Part shown: in pieces, positions 1 through 7,004 of the stretch
Layout: each line of letters begins with the position of its first letter
How positions within the stretch are numbered: position 1 is the stretch's first letter
Assembly: GCA_900544655.1 (NCBI GenBank)
Contig: UQWE01000016.1
Coordinates: forward strand, 1 to 16,847
Direction: 5' to 3'
Source of the DNA: an uncultured Coriobacteriaceae bacterium
Lineage (GTDB): Bacteria; Actinomycetota; Coriobacteriia; Coriobacteriales; Atopobiaceae
Length of the DNA stretch: 16,847 nt
The notes under the pieces: generated by a model
Databases searched by the model: none
Seen by the model: the letters and a program-made list of their open reading frames with translations, nothing else
Told to the model about the DNA's origin: nothing
Made by a program: the position numbers and the translations under genes

Positions 1-1314
1 CTCGGCCACGGCATCGGCCGCGGAGAAGACGACCTTGCCCACGGCGGCGCCGGGACTTGCGTTGAGGCCGCGGGCGAAGACGTTGCGTGTGGCGTTCTTG
101 GCGATCTGGGGGTGCATGAGCTGGTCGAGCTGAGAGGGATTGATGCGCTGAAGCGCCTCCTCGCGGGTGATGACGCCCTCGCTGACGAGATCCACGGCAA
201 TCTTGAGGGCGGCGGTGGCGGTACGCTTGCCCACGCGGGTCTGCAGCATGTAGAGCTTGCCCTGCTCGATGGTGAACTCGATGTCCATCATGTCGCGGTA
301 GTGCTGCTCGAGGATGCCGAAGATGTTCTCAAGCTGCTCGCCGGCGGCCTCGAGGCCGGGTGTGTGGCGCAGCATCTCGATGGGCTCGGTGTTGCGGATG
401 CCGGCCACGACGTCCTCGCCCTGGGCGTTCACGAGGTAATCGCCGTAGAACTCGCGTTTGCCGGTGGCGGGGTTGCGGGTGAAGGCGACGCCGGAGGCGC
501 TGGTCTCGCCCTTGTTTCCGAAGGCCATGACCTGGACGTTGACGGCGGTGCCGAGGTCATTGGGGATGTTGTTCTGCCTGCGGTAGAGGCGTGCGCGGTT
601 GGACTCCCAGGAGCCGAAGACGGCGGCTACGGCAAGGCGGAGCTGGACGGTGGGATCCTGCGGGAACTGGGCGGTACCATCCTCGCCTGCGAGCTCGGGG
701 TGCTCTTCGAGGCTTACGTTCTCGGCGAAGATGCGCTTGAACTCGCCGGCGAGGGCACGGAGGTCCTCGGCGGAGAGCTCGGTGTCAGTGGCGACCCCGG
801 CGGTCTCGCGGGCGGCGGAGATCGCGTGCTCGAAGAGGTCGGAGTCGATGCCCATGACTACGTTCGAGAACATCTGGATGAAGCGGCGGTAGCTGTCCCA
901 GGCGAAGCGATCGTTGTTGGTCTGGTGGGCGAGGCCGAGAACGGACTCGTCATTGAGGCCGAGGTCAAGCACCGTGTCCATCATGCCGGGCATCGAGAAA
1001 GGAGCACCGGAGCGGACGGAGACGAGCAGCGGATCCTCAGCGTCGCCAAGGCGCTTGCCGCAACGGCGCTCGAGGTCCTCGCGGGCCGCGGCAATGCCGT
1101 CGAGCGCGCCCTCGGGCCAGGTGTTGCCGCCGTTGGCGTATTCCATGCAGGTCTGGCAGGTAATCGTGAAGCCAGGAGGAACCGGAAGGCCGATACGGGC
1201 CATCTCGGCGAGGTTAGCACCCTTGCCGCCGAGGGTGAAGTTGTCGTGCGCGGTTCCCTCGGTGACGTCGGTGCCGTTTTCATCAAGGCCAAATCTGTAG
1301 ATGCGCTTCTCCAT
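1..1314 (-). CDS. ppdK: Pyruvate, phosphate dikinase, N-terminal part (cut by window edge)
   Basis: Cytosolic enzyme interconverting pyruvate + ATP + Pi and PEP + AMP + PPi, used by many anaerobes for PPi-linked glycolysis. The 438 visible residues begin MEKRIYRFGLDENG and hold the PPDK ATP-grasp region: FTLGGKGANLAEM near residue 30, then LPVPPGFTIT, SVRSGAPFSMPGMMDT and a GNKGETSASGVAFTRNP segment. The last visible part (LNASPGAAVGKVVF) is the entry to the phosphohistidine swivelling domain. The catalytic histidine and the PEP/pyruvate barrel lie beyond base 1; the family is about 870-900 residues, so roughly half is seen. The start is ATG at 1314-1312, with GGGGAGG about 5 bases upstream. 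No frameshift is visible. It is transcribed away from the MarR-ABC operon. Identification is secure from the motif series. Confidence 0.96.
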   Translation of the reverse strand, partial: MEKRIYRFGLDENGTDVTEGTAHDNFTLGGKGANLAEMARIGLPVPPGFTITCQTCMEYANGGNTWPEGALDGIAAAREDLERRCGKRLGDAEDPLLVSVRSGAPFSMPGMMDTVLDLGLNDESVLGLAHQTNNDRFAWDSYRRFIQMFSNVVMGIDSDLFEHAISAARETAGVATDTELSAEDLRALAGEFKRIFAENVSLEEHPELAGEDGTAQFPQDPTVQLRLAVAAVFGSWESNRARLYRRQNNIPNDLGTAVNVQVMAFGNKGETSASGVAFTRNPATGKREFYGDYLVNAQGEDVVAGIRNTEPIEMLRHTPGLEAAGEQLENIFGILEQHYRDMMDIEFTIEQGKLYMLQTRVGKRTATAALKIAVDLVSEGVITREEALQRINPSQLDQLMHPQIAKNATRNVFARGLNASPGAAVGKVVFSAADAVAE

Positions 1315-1755
1315 GATCCTCCCCTGTATTGAGGTTGGGCGGCACCTATTGCCGCCGCCGTCTCGACGCCCATCTGAGGTGTCGACTAGGGAGAGGGTAT
1401 CGCGTCCATGTGTGAACAAATGACCACGAAACAGCATACATATAGTCTTCGCAAATGACTATCGATAAGTGGACAACTAAAATCGAGCAGCGGTCTTGCG
1501 CTTTGTTACCCAACCATTCGCGGAGAGATACCTGCCGTTCGCGACAAATCAAGAGACTGATGGTGAAGCTGGAAGACCTCACGACTGCCATTGCACCTGA
1601 CGCTCGGCTGGCTTGCGGCGGGCGCGGATGGGCGTGCGACAAGCGCGCAGTGGGCACGGGCGTCTTGCTCTTGCTGCACCTGGCGTGCGGCGTTCGTGCG
1701 AATTGACGCACATAGTGGCTTGGACGCTTCAATTGTTTCGTGCCGGATAACTTCG
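1315..1755. other. Long intergenic region with no convincing gene
   Basis: About 440 bases between the ppdK start and the marR promoter. Two open frames exist (1455-1706 plus, 1346-1771 minus), but neither has a ribosome binding site, a recognisable domain or actinobacterial-looking codon choice, so I do not call them. The only structured item near ppdK is an inverted repeat at 1442-1462: ATAGTC and GACTAT arms separated by 9 bases, in an AT-rich stretch about 130 bases upstream of the ppdK start. It could be an operator for ppdK. I could not place a good -35/-10 pair for ppdK. The 1600-1690 part is very GC-rich and may hold a decayed gene, but I recognise nothing in it. Confidence 0.4.
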
Positions 1756-1783
1756 TTGACACATTAAGCATCGACGCTATTCT
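1756..1783 (+). promoter_or_regulatory. Promoter of the marR-ABC-ABC operon
   Basis: A perfect -35 TTGACA (1756-1761), a 16-base spacer and a -10 TATTCT (1778-1783). This is the best sigma-70-type promoter in the window. Transcription would start around 1790, inside the palindromic operator that follows, and about 45 bases before the marR ATG. Seen directly; activity is inferred. Confidence 0.75.
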
Positions 1784-1812
1784 CTTGATTCGTCAATTAT
1801 TGATAAATCAAG
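1784..1812. promoter_or_regulatory. 29-base palindromic operator, probable MarR autorepressor site
   Basis: The outer arms CTTGATT (1784-1790) and AATCAAG (1806-1812) and the inner arms TCAAT (1793-1797) and ATTGA (1799-1803) share one centre at 1798. Only two symmetric pairs fail to match. Read differently, it is two tandem TTGA-N4-TCAA units (1785-1796 and 1800-1811) separated by TTA. It starts at the base after the -10 box, so a bound dimer would cover the transcription start. Position next to a MarR gene and AT-rich TTGA/TCAA half-sites fit MarR-family operators; which protein binds is inference. Confidence 0.7.
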
Positions 1813-1834
1813 CATCTTCAAGAGGCGGAGTACT

Positions 1835-2317
1835 ATGGGGGAAGATAAATATGCGGTTGGCGAGGGTTACTCCCTGGTTGACGCGCACATGGCTCTTTTG
1901 AGGGCGTTTCAGGCGCAGAAGGCGCTGCTGAGGCCGTATGGGTCATCGCTTGGCCTTGCCTGCGGCCAACCCCGAGTCATCTCGTATCTAGCGGTTCACG
2001 AGCGCGCCACCCAGCGAGAGATGGCGTCGTTCTTTGGCATGGACCCAGCCGCCGTTTCGCGCATGCTCGATGCGCTCGAGAAGGGCGGCTTCGTCACTGT
2101 CGAGGCGAATCCGGGAGACCGGCGCACGAAGCGCCTCAGGCTCACCGATGCCGGCCGAGCGTTGGTGATGCCATGGGAGGAGCGCTGTGCCGAAATCGAC
2201 GAAGCCATGCTTGATGGGTTTACTGACGAGGAACGCGAGTCTTTCATTGAATACCTCGAGCGTGTGAGGAAGAACTTGGTGGCGCGTCGCGCCGAGGAGG
2301 CGGGCGTCCGTGAGTGA
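1835..2317 (+). CDS. MarR-family transcriptional regulator
   Basis: A 160-aa winged-helix repressor, the usual MarR length. The order is: N-terminal dimerisation helix with ALLRAFQAQKALLRPYG (about residues 20-40), DNA-binding helices around TQREMASFFGMDPAAVSRML (about 60-80), then the wing with the GDRRTKRLRLT motif typical of MarR proteins, and a C-terminal dimerisation helix ending in EYLERVRKNL. The ATG is preceded by GAGGCGGAG at a good distance. The last 8 bases overlap the first exporter gene, so the two are translationally coupled. MarR proteins next to exporters usually repress their own operon until a small ligand binds; the palindrome at 1784-1812 fits this. The ligand cannot be predicted from the sequence. 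Confidence 0.92.
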   Translation: MGEDKYAVGEGYSLVDAHMALLRAFQAQKALLRPYGSSLGLACGQPRVISYLAVHERATQREMASFFGMDPAAVSRMLDALEKGGFVTVEANPGDRRTKRLRLTDAGRALVMPWEERCAEIDEAMLDGFTDEERESFIEYLERVRKNLVARRAEEAGVRE

Positions 2318-4040
2318 CCTCAAAATCATCTTTCGCTATTTCGGTCCATATAAGCGCGACTTCATTCTGGCCGCCATCTGCATGGTCTTCGAGGGTACGC
2401 TCGAGCTCCTGATTCCCTACCTTACGGCGGGCCTTATCGACCAGGGCATCGTTGCGGGGGACATGAGCCGCGTCTGGATTACTGGTGGCCAGATGCTCGC
2501 TTGCGGCATTGTCGCCATGGGCTTTGGCATGGCGTTCGCCCGCTGCAGCGCTCGAGCGGCAATGGGTCTCGGCGCCAATCTCCGCGACGCTCAGTTCGAG
2601 GCGGTCCAGCGTTATTCGTTCGAGAATCTTGACCACTTTGATACGTCGTCTCTCGTGACGCGCATGACAACGGACGTCACCGTCATCCAGAACGCCTTCA
2701 TGAACGGTTTCAGGCCCATGATGCGCGGACCCGTCATGTTTACGGCGGGTCTCATCCTCGCCAGCATGCTTTCGGTGCGTCTCGCCTGCGTCTTCTTCGT
2801 CATGCTTCCGCTCCTTGCCGTCGCCCTCGTTCTCATCGTTCGTCGGGTGGCACCGCTCTACGGCGTTCTCCAGGATGTTATGGACCAGCTGAACGGCGTC
2901 GTTCAGGAGAGCGTCACGGCCATTCGCGCGGTTAAGACGTTCGTGCGCGACGAGTGGGTCGGAGACCGCTTCGGGGCGGTCAACGGGGACCTTGCCTCCA
3001 CTTCGACGAAGACCTTCGGTACCGCCGTTTTCAACCTTCCGCTCTTCCAGGCAACCATGTATACGAGTGACATCCTCATCCTGGCCTTGGGCGGCACGAT
3101 GATCATGGCGGGCGAGCTGAAGGTCGGTGAGCTCACGGGGTTCATGAGCTACGTTCTTCAGATCACGAACTCCCTCATGATGATCTCGAACGTCTTTCTG
3201 CTCATGACGCGTGCGCTTACGAGTGCCCGTCGCGTGGGTGAGGTCCTGCGCGAACAGCCTACGATCGCGAGCCCGGAGAATGCGATCGCGGAGGTTCCGA
3301 ATGGCTCCATTGAGATGCGCCATGCGAGCTTCAAGTACAACGCCGATGCCTCCGCTGACGTCCTCCATGACATCACGCTCTCGTTCCCTGCGGGTTCGAC
3401 GGTCGGCGTCCTTGGCGGTACGGGGTCGGGCAAGAGCTCTCTCGTCCAGTTGCTTCCGCGCCTGTATGACGTGACGGATGGCGCCGTTCTTATCGGCGGC
3501 CATGACGTGCGCGAGTATGACGTCGCTGCGCTGCGAGAGAGCGTGGGCATCGCGCTTCAGCGTCCCGTGCTCTTTTCCGGAACGGTGCGCGAGAACCTTC
3601 TCTGGGGTCGTCCGGACGCTACGGACGAGGAGCTGCTGGAGGCATGCCATGTCGCTGCCGTTGACGAGTTCCTTGACCGAATCGGCGGCCTTGATGCCGA
3701 CCTCGGCCAGGGAGGCGATAACGTCAGCGGAGGCCAACGCCAGCGACTCTGCATCGCCAGGGCGCTCGTGAGGCGCCCGCGCGTCTTGATTCTCGATGAC
3801 TCGACGAGCGCGGTCGATATGGCGACTGACGCCCGCATCAGAGAGGGGCTGCGCGCTCTTACCGACGTCACGAAGGTCATCATCGCCCAGCGCATCGCGT
3901 CCGTGAACGATGCGGACCAAGTCGTGATCCTTGATGACGGTCGCGTCCATGCCGTGGGCACGCCTGCGGAATTGCTTGCGACTGACCCAATCTACCAAGA
4001 GCTTTATCACACGCAGGTTGCTGAGGGGGATGAGGAGTAA
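2310..4040 (+). CDS. Heterodimeric ABC exporter, half with degenerate ATPase site
   Basis: A 576-aa half-transporter in the inner membrane. The N-terminal six-helix exporter domain (about residues 1-310, starting LKIIFRYFGPYKRDF) is fused to a nucleotide-binding domain (about 330-576). Visible motifs: Walker A GGTGSGKSS (369-377, Lys375), Q-loop ALQRPVLFSGTV, signature VSGGQ (472-476), Walker B ILDD with Asp497 where the catalytic Glu normally sits, and Gln527 replacing the H-loop His (IIAQRIASV). Asp-for-Glu and Gln-for-His mark the weak-hydrolysis half of heterodimeric exporters of the TM287/288, BmrCD and LmrCD type. The start is GTG 2310-2312 inside the marR end; the stop overlaps the next ATG by one base (TAATG). 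The substrate is unknown, likely a drug or other amphipathic compound given the MarR context. Confidence 0.93.
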   Translation: MSDLKIIFRYFGPYKRDFILAAICMVFEGTLELLIPYLTAGLIDQGIVAGDMSRVWITGGQMLACGIVAMGFGMAFARCSARAAMGLGANLRDAQFEAVQRYSFENLDHFDTSSLVTRMTTDVTVIQNAFMNGFRPMMRGPVMFTAGLILASMLSVRLACVFFVMLPLLAVALVLIVRRVAPLYGVLQDVMDQLNGVVQESVTAIRAVKTFVRDEWVGDRFGAVNGDLASTSTKTFGTAVFNLPLFQATMYTSDILILALGGTMIMAGELKVGELTGFMSYVLQITNSLMMISNVFLLMTRALTSARRVGEVLREQPTIASPENAIAEVPNGSIEMRHASFKYNADASADVLHDITLSFPAGSTVGVLGGTGSGKSSLVQLLPRLYDVTDGAVLIGGHDVREYDVAALRESVGIALQRPVLFSGTVRENLLWGRPDATDEELLEACHVAAVDEFLDRIGGLDADLGQGGDNVSGGQRQRLCIARALVRRPRVLILDDSTSAVDMATDARIREGLRALTDVTKVIIAQRIASVNDADQVVILDDGRVHAVGTPAELLATDPIYQELYHTQVAEGDEE

Positions 4041-5890
4041 TGGCCGTCTATTCAACGAAGGGTGGCTCCTCGAAGCCAAAGAATCTCGGCAGCACGGTGC
4101 ACAGGCTACTCGAGTACATGGGCGCGGCTCGCATGAAGCTCTTGCTTGTTGGCGTCCTCGCAAGCACGTGCGCCCTCTGCCAGCTTGCGGGCACCTATAT
4201 GATCAAGCCCGTGGTGAACTGCCTGACTACCCAGGATGTCGACGGCTTCAAGGCTGGCGTCGTGCTGGCGGCTGTCATTTACGTGGTCGGTGCGCTCTCC
4301 GCGCTCGGCTATACGCAGACGATGGTGAGGGCGGCGCAGCGCGTCGTCTTCGATATCCGCCGCGACCTGTTCGCGCATCTGCAGACGCTTCCGCTCAGCT
4401 ATTTCGACCGTACCCGCACGGGTGATGTCATGAGCTTCTTCACGAACGACGTCGACACGGTCTCAGAGGCGCTCAACAACAGCTTCGCGAATGTGATCCA
4501 GGCGGCAATCCAGGCCTTTGGCACATTGGTCCTGCTGTTCGTTCTCGATTGGCGCCTGACGTTGGTAAGCGTCGCGTTTGACGTGATACTCGTCGTTTAC
4601 GTGCGTCTCGCCGGTAAGCGCAGCTCAGCATATTTCAAGTCTATGCAAGGAACGCTCGGACATCTCGATGGCTATGTCCAGGAGATGTGCGCTGGTCAGA
4701 AGGTCGTCCAGGCGTATACGCATGAGGAAGCTTCTCTCGAGGGCTTCCGCGAGCATAACGAGCGGCTTCGCGAACAGGGCACGGCTGCTCAGACCTACGC
4801 TGCGACCATGGTGCCCATTACGGTTGCCATGACCTATACCAACTACGCCGTGGTGGCGGTCATGGGGTCCTTCCTCGCTGCGAGGGGCCTCACGGATATG
4901 GGCAGCCTCGCTAGCTATCTCGTATTTGTTCGTCAGGCGGCTATGCCGTTCAACCAGGTGACTCAGCTCGGCAACTTCCTTCTCGGCGCTCTGGCCGGCG
5001 CGGAGCGCCTCTTCTCCGCCATGGACATCGAGCCCGAGGTGGATGAGGGCAAGGTCATCCTCGAACGCCTCGAGGCGAAGGAGGATTCTCCGGAGCGTGC
5101 CGCCGCCGGGGCGAGCGGATGGGCCTGGCGTCAGGAGGACGGCACGCAGGTGCCCCTTGCGGGAGACGTCCGCTTCCATGACGTTACCTTTGGGTACGAG
5201 CCGGGCCAAACTGTTCTCAAGGACCTCTCGCTGTTCGCGAAGCCCGGCCAGAAGATCGCCTTCGTGGGGTCTACGGGCGCTGGAAAGACCACGATCACGA
5301 ACCTTATCAACCGCTTGTATGACGTTCAGGCTGGTTCCATCACATATGACGGCATAGACGTTCGCGACATCGAGAAGGCGAGTCTCCGCTCGAGCCTCGG
5401 CATCGTGCTCCAGGACACGCACCTCTTCTGCGGAACCGTTGCTGACAACATTAGGTTCGGCAAGCTTGACGCCACGGACGAGGAGGTCAGGGCCGCGGCT
5501 CGCACCGCGAACGCGGACGGCTTCATCAACCGGCTGCCCAAGGGCTACGACACGCTCGTGACTGCAGACGGCGCCAACCTCTCTGCCGGCCAGCGCCAGC
5601 TTCTGGCGATTGCCCGTGCAGCTGTGGCTAACCCGCCCGTCCTCATTCTAGATGAGGCGACAAGCTCGGTCGATACGCGCACCGAGGCACTCATCGAACG
5701 TGGCATGGACGCCCTCATGACGGGGCGCACCGTCTTCGTGATCGCCCACAGGCTTTCCACCGTCCGCAACGCCAACGCAATTATGGTGTTGGAGCAGGGA
5801 AGGATTGTTGAACGTGGCACGCATGATGAGCTCCTCGCGCAACACGGCGAGTACTGGCAGCTGTACCATGGAATGAGAGAGCTTAGTTAG
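4040..5890 (+). CDS. Heterodimeric ABC exporter, half with canonical ATPase residues
   Basis: A 616-aa exporter half, the partner of the preceding gene. The membrane domain covers about residues 20-330 (RTGDVMSFFTNDVDTVSEAL is the typical first intracellular coupling region) and the nucleotide-binding domain about 375-616. Walker A is GSTGAGKT (410-417, Lys416), Walker B is LILDEATSSVD with Asp538 and catalytic Glu539, and the H-loop His570 lies in VIAHRLSTV; all are canonical. Its signature is LSAGQ (514-518), not LSGGQ; in the heterodimer this signature faces the partner's degenerate Walker B. An unusual charged insert of about 40 residues (ERLEAKEDSPERAAAGASG and following) lengthens the linker between the domains. 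It starts in the TAATG overlap and is followed by a 52-base gap without a terminator. Confidence 0.94.
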   Translation: MAVYSTKGGSSKPKNLGSTVHRLLEYMGAARMKLLLVGVLASTCALCQLAGTYMIKPVVNCLTTQDVDGFKAGVVLAAVIYVVGALSALGYTQTMVRAAQRVVFDIRRDLFAHLQTLPLSYFDRTRTGDVMSFFTNDVDTVSEALNNSFANVIQAAIQAFGTLVLLFVLDWRLTLVSVAFDVILVVYVRLAGKRSSAYFKSMQGTLGHLDGYVQEMCAGQKVVQAYTHEEASLEGFREHNERLREQGTAAQTYAATMVPITVAMTYTNYAVVAVMGSFLAARGLTDMGSLASYLVFVRQAAMPFNQVTQLGNFLLGALAGAERLFSAMDIEPEVDEGKVILERLEAKEDSPERAAAGASGWAWRQEDGTQVPLAGDVRFHDVTFGYEPGQTVLKDLSLFAKPGQKIAFVGSTGAGKTTITNLINRLYDVQAGSITYDGIDVRDIEKASLRSSLGIVLQDTHLFCGTVADNIRFGKLDATDEEVRAAARTANADGFINRLPKGYDTLVTADGANLSAGQRQLLAIARAAVANPPVLILDEATSSVDTRTEALIERGMDALMTGRTVFVIAHRLSTVRNANAIMVLEQGRIVERGTHDELLAQHGEYWQLYHGMRELS

Positions 5891-5942
5891 GCGGGCGTAG
5901 CCTGTCACGCGCTGTCGCGCGGTCGAGGAAAGGCGGGCAAAG

Positions 5943-7004
5943 TTGCTCAAGGCACGCAAGAGGGATGTCGAGAATCGTCGTCTTCGCGGAGTCAACCTGT
6001 CGGGTTGGCTCGTCCTCGAGCCTTGGGTGACGCCGTCCCTCTTCGCTGGTACAGGCGCATTTTGCGAAGCCGAGCTTGCCAGTGTGATGGAGGACTCGCG
6101 TTACGCCGAGACCCTCGAGCGTCACCGCTCGACGTTCATTGACGGGGGAGACTTCGCCCGAATTGCCTCGCGTGGCTATGATGCGGTCAGGCTTCAGGTT
6201 CCTTGGTACGTATTCGGCGAGGCAGGGCCCATGCCCGGCCCTTCCGAGGGCTGTCTGGACTACGTTGATCGTGCATTTGGCTGGGCTGAGGCGGCTGGCA
6301 TCGAGGTCCTCGTCGATGTCGCCGTCGTGCCTGGCACGGATTCCGCCTCGCCTGCGAGCTTCTTCGGCGATGCCGCCTCTTTCCGTCGCGCTGTTATCGA
6401 TGTCGCCGCGGCGCTCGCGTCGCGTTACGCGGAGCGTGAGAACTTCCTTGGCGTCGAGCCGATCGGCGCGATAAAGGGCCGCTCGCGTCGCGGATTGTCC
6501 GTCAGTGAGGGCGTGCCGCCGCACCTTCTCCGCAACTTCTATCGCGATGTCTACGAGGCGGTCCGCGAAGCTGCCGGAACGCGTCCTGTTTTCGTCGTGA
6601 ATGACGCCGGATTGCCGGATGCGTGGCGAGCCTTCATGTCGCCCGCGCGCTATGAGAACGTGTGGCTGGACAGCCATGTGTTCCACTATTCGGACTCCAT
6701 GAACGCCGCTGGTCCCACGGGCGTGCGGCGTCTCGTGAAGGATACGGAGCAGTATCTCGCTCGCACAAAGAAGAGTGGCCTGCCTGTTATGGTGGGTGAG
6801 TGGTCGAGTGCGTTGCCTCTGGCGGATGCTGGCATGACGCCGGAGGGTCGCATCGCGCTCGAGCGCGTATTTACTGCAGGTCAGATGAGCGCCTTTTCTG
6901 GCTGTGTCGGTTGGTTCTTCCAGACTTGGAAGACCGAGGGTAGGCTTTCGAGCTGGGACGCCCGAGTGGCGCTTTCGAGCTTCGAGCACGGAATGCTTGA
7001 GTAA
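5943..7004 (+). CDS. GH5-family (subfamily 9-like) glycoside hydrolase, cytoplasmic and divergent
   Basis: A 353-aa TIM-barrel protein of the cellulase/exo-beta-1,3-glucanase superfamily. The opening GVNLSGWLVLEPWVTPSLF closely matches GH5_9 glucanases. The candidate nucleophile is Glu286 in VMVGEWSSA. The candidate acid/base is Glu172 in FLGVEPIGA, where the family's NEP motif has become VEP. The His-containing loop usually written HGAPGSQNG is replaced by AVVPGTDSASPAS (127-139). HVFHY (245-249) may keep the barrel His/Tyr. There is no signal peptide or membrane segment, so it would act in the cytoplasm on imported oligosaccharides or glycosides, or be non-catalytic. The start is TTG 5943-5945 with AGGAAAGGCGGG just upstream; no ATG fits. 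The stop overlaps the next ATG (TAATG). Family fairly sure, activity uncertain. Confidence 0.8.
   Translation: MLKARKRDVENRRLRGVNLSGWLVLEPWVTPSLFAGTGAFCEAELASVMEDSRYAETLERHRSTFIDGGDFARIASRGYDAVRLQVPWYVFGEAGPMPGPSEGCLDYVDRAFGWAEAAGIEVLVDVAVVPGTDSASPASFFGDAASFRRAVIDVAAALASRYAERENFLGVEPIGAIKGRSRRGLSVSEGVPPHLLRNFYRDVYEAVREAAGTRPVFVVNDAGLPDAWRAFMSPARYENVWLDSHVFHYSDSMNAAGPTGVRRLVKDTEQYLARTKKSGLPVMVGEWSSALPLADAGMTPEGRIALERVFTAGQMSAFSGCVGWFFQTWKTEGRLSSWDARVALSSFEHGMLE

Noticed and set aside
112..1332. Plus-strand 406-codon open frame
   Set aside because: Antisense shadow of ppdK; the minus strand carries the full PPDK motif series with a good ribosome binding site.
1346..1771. Minus-strand 141-codon frame (and plus-strand 1455-1706) in the ppdK-marR gap
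   Set aside because: No ribosome binding site, no recognisable domain, unusual composition, and the minus frame would run through the marR promoter region.
2244..4163. Minus-strand 639-codon open frame
   Set aside because: Antisense to the first ABC exporter gene; low-complexity Arg/Asp/His-rich translation with no domain. Such long antisense frames are common in GC-rich codon usage.
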